NCBI GenBank assembly: GCA_030847615.1
Contig: JAUMIR010000005.1
Coordinates: 105,739,116 to 105,803,115, forward strand
Length of the DNA stretch: 64,000 nt
Reading direction: 5' to 3'
DNA from: Gambelia wislizenii
Taxonomy: Eukaryota; Chordata; Lepidosauria; Squamata; Crotaphytidae
In this document: positions 35,780 to 45,285 of the stretch, one piece after another
How positions within the stretch are numbered: position 1 is the first letter of the stretch
How the letters are laid out: each line of letters opens with the position of its first letter
The notes under the pieces: generated by a model
The model's database searches: none
Told to the model about the DNA's origin: nothing
Seen by the model: only the letters and a program-made list of their open reading frames with translations
Position numbers and translations under genes: made by a program

Positions 35780-36488
35780 GAGTTCATCCCCCTCCCACGG
35801 GCTAGGAAGAAAGGCGATATGTGGGGAGTGGGGGAGAAGAAACTCATTCGAGGCACGGAAAGCAGACCTCCGCCTTCCCTTCCAGCTCCCTTGAGGCGCC
35901 TCAGAAAGAAAAGGCAGAAGATGCCAGCCGCCCCCTCAGAACAACACGGGGACGCCGGAGAGGAAGCGACCAGGAGGGCTCTCCCGGGATGCTGCTGCTG
36001 CTGCCTCCCAGTCCCACCCCAACCCCATTTTCTCACCTCATTGCCGGGCCTTAGGGAGGGTCCCGTCCCGTCCCGCCAGGGCAGAACAGAGAAATCCCGA
36101 CTCTCAAGTAGGCGAACAAGACACTCCCCCCCCCTCCCGCTTTCCCAGCCCTCAACAGCCGCGGTCCCTCCGAGCTCCACAACAAAGCCCCCCCTCCTCC
36201 TCCTCCTTCTGGGGAATCTAGGCCACGCCTTCTTCCTCCAGGCACGCCCACTGTGGGAGGAGAGAAACCTCAGCCGCGCAGCCACCATCCCCATCGCCGT
36301 GGCGACTCGAGGGGAGAAAAAAAACTTTGGCCACACCCTCTTCTCGAACCTCGTCCAACCAACGAGAAGGCCGCTTGCAGTTTTCTCCCCCCCACTCCAT
36401 ATCGCCCCCCCCGCAGCATTGCCACATCGAATGTTGCTGGCTCGAAGCGGGCTGACGGGGCTTCCCAACCCAAGACTGGGAGGAGTTG

Positions 36489-36534
<46 letters not shown>

Positions 36535-36760
36535 AGGTGGGGGAGTGGTTGCCGTCTCGCGCTTTCAACCGCCTGCAGGCTCTCGCGGCGGGGCGGGAGG
36601 GGGCACGGAGGAGGAGGAGCGGTGTGCTGACTTCAGCGAGTTCCGAGGAAGAGGCGCTGGAAGGAATGGGGAGTGTGGGGCGTGGCTCCGTTTCCCCTTT
36701 CGGGCACCGTTGTCGCCTGAGGGGAAAAGAAGTCGCTATGGAGATTTTTTTAAAGAATTA
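35780..36760. promoter_or_regulatory. CpG island, candidate promoter and first exon (possibly KLHL5)
   Basis: About 1 kb of GC-rich, CpG-dense sequence in an otherwise CpG-poor window. It holds GC boxes (GGGGCGGGAGG near 36590, GGGGCGTGGC near 36677), a TCTCGCGC motif at 36556 and several CG-rich palindromes. Known: vertebrate CpG islands usually mark promoters. The nearest coding exon on either side is KLHL5, 26.5 kb downstream on the minus strand, so a minus-strand start with a non-coding first exon is the simplest reading. A plus-strand or bidirectional transcript is possible. Open frames across it (up to 322 codons) are what GC-rich stop-poor DNA yields and carry no known domain. Confidence 0.6.
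36491..36533. repeat. (GT)n microsatellite inside the CpG island
   Basis: About 21 uninterrupted GT units, the longest dinucleotide run in the window. (GT)n tracts can adopt Z-DNA; this one lies next to the GC boxes. Confidence 0.97.
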
Positions 36761-36784
36761 TTTTTATCCAGTTTTCTCAAAATG

Positions 36785-37165
36785 TAACACCTACATATAA
36801 AATAAAATGTACACGTGAATATACACAAGTAAATACATAAAATACATTAGACAATTAAACATAATATAAAACTTCCCCCTGGAGAGGTACCAATTTGTTA
36901 TAAAGGAGTTATGTATCTTTATAATTCCTTTATTCCCCCCCCACCTCATTAAGTTAAGTTAATTAACTAAATTAGCTAAATTGATAAACTAAATTGACTA
37001 AAATTAAAACTAAAATTAGTAAACTAAATTAGCTAAAATTCAAAATTGAGTTTTTTTCAGAGATTTTTATTATAAAGGCATCGTTTCAAACCTCTGTACA
37101 CAGAGGTCCCAGCAACTGTTTTTACCTAGTTCTTTAAAATAAACAAAAAAAACAACAACCTACTG
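36785..37165. other. AT-rich stretch, no recognised gene
   Basis: It has repeated ACTAAATTAGCTAAA-type words at 36950-37045, an irregular AT-rich tandem patch. Nothing else recognised. Confidence 0.5.
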
Positions 37166-37170
37166 AGCTA

Positions 37171-37706
37171 GGGGTTGTCTATACCGTGAAAATACCCCTC
37201 ACCGAATTCACTCCGAAAATGAGCTGTCTTAATGGGATCCCACATTGTCTCATCGTATTGTGAAGGGGGGGGTCAAAAGAGGAAAAACTATGCAAGAAAT
37301 GTGTTCACGGCTTTTCCCGACTTTTTAAAGAATCTCCAGTGATATGCGCATTTAGCCCATTAAGACAAGCGATTCGACATGAATTGCTTCCCCATACAAG
37401 ACAAAGTGCAAACCTGATTGGCTGGATGAGCGCAGGGGGCAGGGTTGGGTTACAGGGCAAGCACCCGCTGCTACCATGTTGGATTTTTGCCTTAGTGAGT
37501 GATCGCTAAGGCAATAAAATGGGTATTTGTGCTATCTTTTTCTTTCTCTTTTTTTGGAAAGGTAAATATTGCTTGTGTGCACCATAGAAATAGGTTTTTT
37601 TAAAAAAGTTCAGTGGTGGCAGATTTAAAAACATGAATAATCCAATCACAGCTGCCGTCTCAGCTACAGGCATCTGAAGTGGCTGTAAAACCATTAAGAC
37701 AGGTCG
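37171..37706 (-). mobile_element. CCAAT-MITE (family M), copy 2, inverted
   Basis: The ends are GGGGTTGTCTATACCGTGAA at the left and CCATTAAGACAGGTC at the right. On the minus strand it runs AATCCAACATGG (37482-37471), GCCCCCTGCG, then AGCCAATCAGGTTTGCAC (CCAAT at 37423-37415), GGGAAAAGCC and GAGGGGTATTTTCACGG. This is the same order as copies 1 and 3. The GC box is partly decayed and the CCAAT box is intact. Confidence 0.75.
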
Positions 37707-37805
37707 CAGCTTCTGCAACTTACTATTACAGAAGAGCAGTCTGTTTTCTTTTCCCTTCCTGTAGGCAAGCCCCTAGATTCAAAGGCCCAGCATTTTATTT
37801 TAAAA

Positions 37806-38182
37806 CAGTGCCTCTTAAATCTTTCTTTAGCAGGGACCCCCTTTAAATATCATTTGTTGTCATTTCAAGATTTAAAAGCCTAATAATAATCATAGTACTA
37901 ATCATAAACATAATATATTTACACCATCCATTAAGTCTTCCCTCAGAGGCACTGAAGGGGGAGGGAAGATTTTTCTTCTGCTTCTTCCTGCAAGTTTGTA
38001 GCTGGAGAAGATTGAATGGCAATGTGTGGGCCAAGCTAGCCAGCCAGACTGCCTTGGCTCTTGTCACATGGCCACTCCATGCAGGGGGGAAGTGGGCCGA
38101 GCAGCCTTCAAACCTTTGTGGACCCCCTCTGAGGACATTGTGGACCCCTGAGGGTCCCTGGATCACAGGTTAAAAACCGCTG
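37806..38182. mobile_element. hAT-type nonautonomous transposon with 8-bp target duplication
   Basis: A 377-bp element flanked by the direct repeat TTTTAAAA (37798-37805 and 38183-38190). It starts CAGTGCCTCTTAAATC and ends GGTTAAAAACCGCTG, so the ends pair as CAG(T/C)GG-like. Internal AGGGACCCCC and complementary GAGGGTCCCTGGATCACAGG support a hAT (Charlie-like) origin. Confidence 0.8.
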
Positions 38183-38195
38183 TTTTAAAAAATCA

Positions 38196-38325
38196 ACCTT
38201 GTGTGTGTGTCTTCAAGTCACCTGTTGACTTATGGCGACCCCATGAATTTCATTGGGTTTGCTTGGGCAAGGAATACTTAGAGGTAGTTTTGCCAGTTCC
38301 TTCCTCTGAAATATAGCCTGACCAG
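38196..38325 (-). mobile_element. 5S-Sauria SINE, tail half
   Basis: TCTTCAAGTCACCTGTTGAC, TTATGGCGACCCCATGAATT and AAGGAATACTTAGAGGTAGT run to GAAATATAGCC. This is the 3' half of the SINE in reverse; the 5S-derived head is missing. Confidence 0.85.
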
Positions 38326-38427
38326 ACTCCTGACTTTATATAAAACATGTTTCTGTCACAATGACTTTGCAGACACTCCCCACTTCAAATTTGATGTGAG
38401 GGTTGCCTGTTCACTTGATGTACTATG

Positions 38428-39587
38428 ATCCTGTCTATATGAGGGGGGGAAATACGGACAGGTCCGAAAAGGCAGGCGTTCGCACAGATGTGAACTGCCT
38501 ACATGGTTTCTAACTCCCCCCTAAACTCTGCATGACCCCTAGCCTAGCTGGCAAGTGTGCTGCTGCGCTAGCTGGGGGTTCTGCGGGGTGTCCTCCCCAC
38601 AAAAGTTCAGAGTCTGTCCTCACAGCAGGCGAGAGGTTGGAGGAACGTGGGCCTCCTCCTCCGAGGAGGAATCCATTCGCCAGGGCTGGGGTCATTGTCC
38701 GGGAGCAGCCCAACCAGCCAGGGCTGCTGCTGGTGGGGCTGTGCTACGGTCCTCCTTCCTCCTCCTTCGGCCGAGCTGAGCCGAGCCATGCCACCTCCCT
38801 CCAGATGATGACCCTGGCCCTGGCTCCAGCCTCCGCCCCACTGCCACTATCCTCCTCCTCCCTCCCAGGGGAGGCAGAGGGAGGTGGCATGGCCCAGCTT
38901 GGCCTGAACAAAGGAGGAGGAAAGAGGACCACAGCACAGCCCCACCACCAGCCCCACCGGCAGCAGCCCTGGCTGGCTGTGCTGCTCCCAGACAACGAGC
39001 CCGGCCCTGGCTCCAGCCCTCTCCCCGCCCCACTGTCCTCCTCTTCCCTCCCAGGGAAGGTGGAGGGAGGTGGTATGGCCCGGCTCAGCCCGGCCAAAGG
39101 AGGAGGAAGGAAGACCTAGAATTACCTGGGAGCAACAATGTCACAGTTCTGAGAACCTCCAGTTAAAAGGAGGACAGCAGCAGTGGCAGTGGGGCTCTCT
39201 CATACCTTTAAAAAAAATGGCGACTGCTGCTGATTTCCCTCTTTGCTAGCCCCACCCCCTGTGCTGGTTCGGCCAATCAGAACGCTGCCTGTTCGAATCT
39301 GTGCAACCATGGGTGTACAAATGGTCACACATTCGAACAGCGTATGGATCTATCCATATGAAGCAATCCAACAAAAGTCCCTACAGCCAGAAAACCCAAG
39401 ACATATAACCAAAAACCAAACTGAAGGGTTCTGTCAAAAAATAACCAGGATAAACTAATCCCACTCCCACTCATAAAAGGACATATGAAGAAATGAAAGG
39501 ATAACATTGTGCGATGGCCATGTGAATGGATCACTGATCCTTTGCACACCGTTGTTTGTTTGTTTTTTGGCCATATAGACAGGACCT
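38428..39587 (+). mobile_element. CCAAT-MITE (family M), copy 3, expanded by GC-rich internal repeats
   Basis: The inverted ends ATCCTGTCTATATG (38428-38441) and CCATATAGACAGGACC (39571-39586) are the cleanest of the family. At the right it has AAAAATGGCGACTGC (39213-39227), GCCCCACCCC (39249-39258) and GGCCAATCA (39271-39279). Between 38600 and 39115, GC-rich units of about 110-130 bp alternate in orientation: a CCAGGGCTGCTGCTGGTGGG unit, a reversed CCCACCACCAGCCCC..GCAGCAGCCCTGG unit, and repeated GGAGGTGG(C/T)ATGGCCC boxes. Confidence 0.7.
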
Positions 39588-39798
39588 AAGTCTTCAGATA
39601 CACATCCAGAAGACATTGCTAGTGACTTCTTTCTGCTGAAGAAGTTCATACAAGATTGCAGAACATATATTTTTAGTTTGTACTGTATAATGCTTGGTGT
39701 CATTCTTTTAAAAACAGAAGCACTTTGTTATAAAGTTGTTATTTTCACATTATAGTGAAACATTGTGAATGTCCAATTCACTTGGCATACTGATACAA

Positions 39799-40022
39799 CT
39801 GCGGCCTAAATACCCTAAAGACCAGTCTGATCTTGGTAACTAAGCAGGGTCTGCCCTGGTTAGTACTTGGATGGGAGACCTGAATGAATACCAGGTGCTG
39901 TTGGCTATATTTCAGAGGAAGGAACTAGCAAAACTACCTCCAAATATTCTTTGCCTAAGAAAACCCCATGAAATTCATGGGATCACCATAAGTAGACAGG
40001 TGACTTGAAGGCACACATACAA
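39799..40022 (+). mobile_element. 5S-Sauria SINE, full length, with perfect 10-bp target duplication
   Basis: The head carries GACCAGTCTGATCTTGGTAA, CTAAGCAGGGTCTGCCCTGG and TTAGTACTTGGATGGGAGAC, which is 5S rRNA promoter-region sequence. The tail is GATCACCATAAGTAGACAGG and TGACTTGAAGGCACAC. ACTGATACAA stands on both sides (39789-39798 and 40023-40032). Confidence 0.95.
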
Positions 40023-40259
40023 ACTGATACAATCCTTGGGGCCTTCTCTGTTGCTATTCCTAGGCTCTGGAATCATTTCCTAGGGTAGCTAAAATGGTCC
40101 TTGTAGTCCTACATTGGCAAATACTTTTTTTAATCAAACCTTTGAGAACTAAAGGTTTTTTAAAAAAGTTTTTAGGAAGGTGCTGTACCGTTTTTCATCA
40201 TGTTTAACTATGTTTTAAATTGTTTTCAGTATTCATAGTTTAATTCAATTTTAATGTTG

Positions 40260-40375
40260 ATCTTTTTTGAATGTTTTAACTGTATTGTATTTTATTTTGT
40301 AAGCCATCTGGAGTCCCAATTTTGGGGGAAAGGCAGGCTATAAAAGTTAATTATCGTCATTATCATCATCACCAG
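40260..40375 (+). mobile_element. L2 LINE 3' end
   Basis: TTTGTAAGCCATCTGGAGTC, CCAATTTTGGGGGAAAGGCA and GGCTATAAAAGTTAA, then a degenerate CATTATCATCATCA tail. Upstream 40030-40150 (CTTCTCTGTTGCTATTCCTA, CTCTGGAATCATTTCCTAGG) is probably more of the same copy. Confidence 0.75.
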
Positions 40376-40379
40376 GAAC

Positions 40380-41630
40380 CCTGAAGACTTACCTGGGCAG
40401 AGCTAACCAGAGCCTACCAGTCAGAATGTATTCACTATCAAGTCACAGATCATTTCTATGCCTGCAAACTGCTTTGTGTAAACCACAAGTATAGAATCTG
40501 ATAGCACTGCTGTGCTTCAGTTGCTGCATGGATCATCATGATTTTTCCAAGCAGATACTTCATACCAAGCAGTATGCTTCATACTTCCAAGCAGGTTGTA
40601 ATCCCCCCCCCCCGTTAACTATTTAATGAGTTAGTAGTAGCACATGTGAAGTGATTCATCAACCATTTGTATCAAGTGTTTGGGTCATGAGCACTGTATA
40701 ACACAGTACTTCTGTTTTCAATTGGCTTTGACAACATTTGTAATGCCCTGCCAATAGAAATACAGTAGGACCCTGTCATAAACTGGCCCTTCTCTTTCAG
40801 CCGGAAGGGAAGGCTTCCAGCTTATTTGTACAATCTGAAAAACACACTAAAGGGTTTCTCTAGTCTAGAAATCCCTTTTATAAGGCTGGCCACCACCACT
40901 CACTGAATTTGACCACCTTTTCACATCTGGTGCAATGAGAAACCAGACAGGCTGTGTTAAAGAAAACAATAATAACCCTTTTCTCTATTCTAGAGAAGTT
41001 TCCGATAGCTGACCAAGAAGGCAGGCAATTCAGGGAGGTTAAGAAATAACAGAAAAGCTTTATTTAATTCCCCAGGCTTAAGGTTACTTGGAGGCACATG
41101 CCCTCCAGGATCTGTATGTTCAATATTTAATTAGCTTTGGAAGAAGAACTGTACTGCAAGAGAGCTTTCTTGGTTAATTAAGGACTAGATTGAGTATGTA
41201 GGTTAAGTCAAACTTAAATATTCATTATTTAGAATAATTTTACAGTAAGTATTTGAAAAGGAAATATTTAACTTCATAGTAGTTCCAGAATGAGTGGGCA
41301 CTTTTCCAAGTTGAAACTGAAAATCTTGAAGGTAAGGTTATCCCATTATTGTATAAATGATGGCAGTTTATTTCATTCTTTCGTCATCTAGTAAGAAAAT
41401 ACCTATTTTTAATAAGGCAGGGTCTTAACATGCTTGAAGTAGGCTATGACCTCTGCTAAATAGTTCCTCTGGAATGCCTCTCTGGGATCAGATTTGAGCT
41501 GTTTTACTGTGGCTCAATGCTTTTCCGGAGAGGAGAGCCCAGAAGGTGATGTTGGGGGAGTATCAGCTCCTTGGGCCATTGATCAATGGAGTTCCTTAGT
41601 GTTCTGTTTGTTTGCCATACTATTTAACAT
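40380..41630. other. No recognised gene or repeat
   Basis: Contains a C homopolymer at 40603-40613 and short frames only. A CAGTAGGACCCTGTCATAAA start at 40764 resembles the T3 end but has no partner. Confidence 0.45.
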
Positions 41631-41633
41631 ATA

Positions 41634-41865
41634 CATCCAGCCCTCTCTATCCACAGATTTGGCATCCATGGATTCCACCATTCATGGTTTTAAAATATCC
41701 CCACACACAAATAATAATTCCAAGAAGCAAACCTTTATTTTGCCATTTTATATAAGAGACACCGTTTTACTATGCCATTGTATATAATGGGACTTGAGCA
41801 ACCACGGATTTTTGTATCCATGGGGGGTCCTGGAACCAAACCCCAGAAGATACCAAGGCCCCACT
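41634..41865. mobile_element. Tigger-like MITE, family T2, copy 5 (inverted, most diverged)
   Basis: It has CAGCCCTCTCTATCCACAGA near the left end and AAGGCCCCACTG, TA at the right. Internal CAAATAATAATTCCAAGAAG and CAAACCTTTATTTTGCCATT align with copy 2. Confidence 0.85.
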
Positions 41866-42004
41866 GTACATTAAACTATTGGGAGAGGTCTGTAGTTCTC
41901 ATTTTCACCAAACTCTAAACAAAGCTGTTTAAGTTCTAAACCAGTATCTGCCATCAGTAATTGACTGGATGATTGAGTTAAGTGAAGCTTAATCCAGGCA
42001 GAAG

Positions 42005-42131
42005 TATTCCTGGTCATTCTAAAGGTAGATCTGAGAATAGGAATTCAGCCTGGGCTGGATGGAGTTACACCCCCTGAAGACACAGTTTTGCAGGTTAGGT
42101 ATACTCCTGGATCCTTGACCCTGTTAAAGCA
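42005..42131 (+). mobile_element. L2 LINE fragment, left half of a split copy
   Basis: AGGAATTCAGCCTGGGCTGG and CCCCCTGAAGACACAG match the L2 at 31290-31370. The copy is interrupted at about 42131 and appears to resume at 43050. Confidence 0.7.
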
Positions 42132-43049
42132 GTGTACTAGCTGTTTGGGCTGGAAGTCAACTTTAAGAACACGGAAGTTCTTTACCAGCCTGCACCACAG
42201 GACGAATCCCATCATCCCCACATTGCCGTTGGCAAATCTGTGCTTAAGTCTGTTCAGCAGTTCACCTACCTGGGAAGCATCATCTCCTCAAAGAGATCGA
42301 TCACAGATTAGCAAAGGCATATAGCGCATTTGGAAGACTTTACAAAAGAGTTTGGAGTAATAAACACCTGAAGCGAAACACAAAAATCAGTGTGTATAGA
42401 GCCATTGTACTGTCTATTCTCCTTTATGGGTCTGAAACATCGGTCACCTATCGCCACCACTTACGACTCCTTGAACGCTTTCATCAGCACTGTATACGCA
42501 CAATCCTAAATATACACTGGACTGACTATGTAATGAATGTTGCTGTCCTTGAGCAAGCAGGGATCACCAGCATTGAGGCCATGATATTGAGAACACAGCT
42601 GCGCTGGGCAGGGCACATTTCTAGGATGGAGGACCATCACCTCCCAAAAATAGTACTCTACGGTGAACTCGCCACAGGTCAGCATAAGAGGGACACTCCA
42701 AAAAGGTGATGCAAGCAAGGACTCCCTGAAACAACATCTCAGGCTCGGCCAAATTGATCACCAACAATGGTCCTCCCTGGCCTCACATCGGGAGGCATGG
42801 AGACACACTATCCACAATGCTGCAGCCTTATTTGAGAACTCACACCGAACAAGTCTTGAAGAGAAACGACAATGCAGAAAGAATCACAACCTGGAAACAT
42901 CACCCAAGGAGACCTTCTGCTGTGCTTTCTGCAACCAGACTTGTTTATCTCAGATTGGCCTTTTTAGTCATTAGCGCACTTGCAGAAAGCATGGGATGAG
43001 TCCTTCTTGAATCTTCGTTTGCGAAGAAAAGCCAGAGAGAGCTGCGCCC
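42132..43049 (+). mobile_element. LINE-X copy 2
   Basis: It begins AGCTGTTTGGGCTGGAAGTC, the same breakpoint as copy 1. It encodes SILLYGSETSVTYRHHLRLL, HWTDYVMNVAVLEQAGITSI, RTQLRWAGHISRMEDHHLPK, then out of frame QIDHQQWSSLASHREAWRHT and CAFCNQTCLSQIGLFSH. Unlike copy 1 it lacks the CR1 insertion and has a deletion near 42284. Frame shifts near 42708. Confidence 0.8.
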
Positions 43050-43310
43050 AGTCCTAGAAATGTCTAATCACATCATGATGACATGTGCCTTGGTTACAAC
43101 TTGTTTGGACTCTGTAACATGCTCTATCTAGGGCTGCCTTTCAGAAATGCTCAGATATTTTAGCTGATCCCCAAAGCTGAAACTAGATTGTTAACGGGGG
43201 CTATCTACAGGGCGTATATAACCACGTTAATGCAATAGCTCCATTGGCTGCTGTTGTGTTTCCAAGCCCAATTTAAAGTGATGGTTATACTTCTTCCAGT
43301 CCCGCCACCT
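43050..43310 (+). mobile_element. L2 LINE fragment, right half of the split copy
   Basis: CTAGAAATGTCTAATCACAT, ACATGTGCCTTGGTTACAAC and GGGCTGCCTTTCAGAAATGC follow the L2 order seen at 31475-31620 (the DLSMVTCALVTSWLDYCN region), with decay. Confidence 0.7.
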
Positions 43311-43729
43311 TCTGAGACACTTTCAGGAAACATAACAAAAATGCAACCTAGACTAAAAACATGGAAGTAGAACTAAAATCATGAGGGATGGAAGATACTG
43401 TAATTAAAACAGGGGAAAAAATGTTGAACAAGCAAAGAAATTCAAGGATTGGGGCACCTTCCAGAAGAAATGAAGTTCATGAGTGAAAAATCTGAATGGA
43501 AAAAAAAATCTGGATGGAAAAAAATGTTCATCCAATGCTCGCACAGCATTTAACGCCTTACTGCAAACAACTATTACTGAAGATTGGATGATGATAGGAA
43601 ACAAACTATTCATTATGAAAGATGGAGGGAAAAGGAACTACTCCATCCAATTACCAGTTTGCCAGCAGTATAAACAGGATTAATAGGCAATACACTCCAG
43701 TCCTAATTAATTCAAAATTTTCTTTAGCC

Positions 43730-44620
43730 AAAAGAACAGAAAGGTAATTGCCCGAATTCCTGAAGAACAAAACATCAATTGTTAATTGATAAAATGATAC
43801 TGAAAAATTGTAAAAGATGGAAGACAAACATGTATATACCTCGTAGCATGGACTGAGAATGAAAAAAAGCATTTGAATCTTTTGTCACATACATAGATCA
43901 AAAATGTCTTGAAATTATAGGAATAAGCAAAAACACCAATAAATACCTCTCATCTGTAATAAGTTCATAGAATGCCATATTAACAGCACATAGAGAAGAA
44001 CTTGGATGTGGAATCGTTAACGATTTTTCCTTGTCTTCCTTACTATTTGTTATTGCTGTAATGTACTAAAAACAAATCAGGAATGTGAAACATCAAGGTA
44101 ATCTGGGGAAAACCATTTATTTTACATGGATGATTTAAAATTACATGGAAAGTCACCATCAGAGACTGAATCCATACTGAATACTCTAAGAATATTTAGT
44201 CAAGATAGTTCAATTGATAAATGTGCTATGCCATCAGTAAACAGAGGTAAAATTGCTGAATCAGAAGGAATGAAATTACTTGATGGAAATATCACCAAAA
44301 GCTTCAACTGTGATAGAAATTACAAATATTTAGGAACATTTAAAGCTGAGTATGTTCAACATAAGCAATTACTAGTACCAAGCATACAAAAACTGTATGC
44401 AAAGTCTGAAAACTTAACCTAGAAATGTATTTCAGGCCATAAACTTGTGAAACGCATCAGGTATTCAATATAGTACTGAAACTGTTGATTGGACTCATTC
44501 AGTATAGTATTGGAACTATCAATGGACTCATGCAGAACTAGATGTAGTAGACCAAAAGAAAAACATGGGAAATTATGGTAACAAACTATGCTTTGTTACC
44601 AGGCCCTATACCCCCTTGCT
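43730..44620 (+). mobile_element. R2/R4-group LINE reverse-transcriptase relic, main part
   Basis: Readable pieces in order: KKAFESF..YIDQKCLEIIGISK, SLLFVIAV, then frame 44126-44422 with MDDLKLHGKSPSETESILNT, IDKCAMPSVNRGKIAESEGM and NRNYKYLGTF-like, then a NWTHAELDVVDQKK-like stretch. This is the RT series of the R4 (Dong/Rex6-like) group, with the catalytic MDD present. Numerous stops; dead. It continues at 46530. Confidence 0.75.
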
Positions 44621-44639
44621 ATAATATTTCATAATTGGC

Positions 44640-45285
44640 AATATTAAGACACTTCATGGGGTCTTGTAGACCAGGGCAGACCAAAAGGTGAGGTCAAATG
44701 GAGGTCACAAGACCTAGGAAGGTGTTGTGGAAAAATACTAGCAGACACACCCAAGATAGGATTAAGCGAAGCCCCTAGTAAACACTGATTAAGGTGGTAT
44801 GTGCTAATCTCCTCTTGGGCACCCTTGGCAATGAGCCACACATCACAACCAAGTGACCAAAACAACCCTCATTCCCAGGAAATATCCCTCATCACCCCTC
44901 CCTGTTCTACAATGCAAGGTTGTCTAAACCCATCAATTCTTATCTCTCAGCCATAAACAGCAATCAGCAGAGTTTTGGTTTCCTTTGTTTAAATGGGAAA
45001 CCCATCTACACTTTGTTCTAAGCCCAAAACCCCCTTCAGGACATGGAATACTGTATAAATATTAGTCCCAAACGATAGCAAATTGTGCTACCTGTGGATA
45101 ACATCCTGCCACTCTCTCTGTCTGCATGCCCCAGGATCAAGTTCCAGTGCCACCCTCAGGTTTTCATCTGAGTTCCTCTCTTTGCTACAAGGCTGGTGAA
45201 TATAGTCCCAGTTCCTGAATCTATTGCTCTATCCAACTTTTCTGCCTTAAACTCTTTGTTAGCTTTGTGTGGTTCTTGCAAGCAT
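44640..45285. mobile_element. Possible LTR-like segment between R4 and L2
   Basis: The stretch is unlike either neighbour. It has a TATA-like ACTGTATAAATATT at 45049-45062 followed about 60 bp later by CCACTCTCTCTGTCTGC and a CT-rich tail ending in CA at 45281, in the manner of an LTR promoter and R region. No 5-bp target duplication could be matched, so this is tentative. Confidence 0.3.

Noticed and set aside
35819..36787. Plus-strand open frame of 322 codons
   Set aside because: It lies in a CpG-dense, stop-poor island. It contains a poly-Val/Cys run from the (GT)n repeat, shows no domain, and long frames occur on the opposite strand at the same place.
39799..40022. 5S rRNA gene
   Set aside because: Only the internal promoter half of 5S is present, followed by a BovB-type tail and bounded by a target duplication, so it is a SINE.
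40764..40800. Sixth Tigger-like MITE end (CAGTAGGACCCTGT...)
   Set aside because: No paired inverted end or second TA target within 500 bp.
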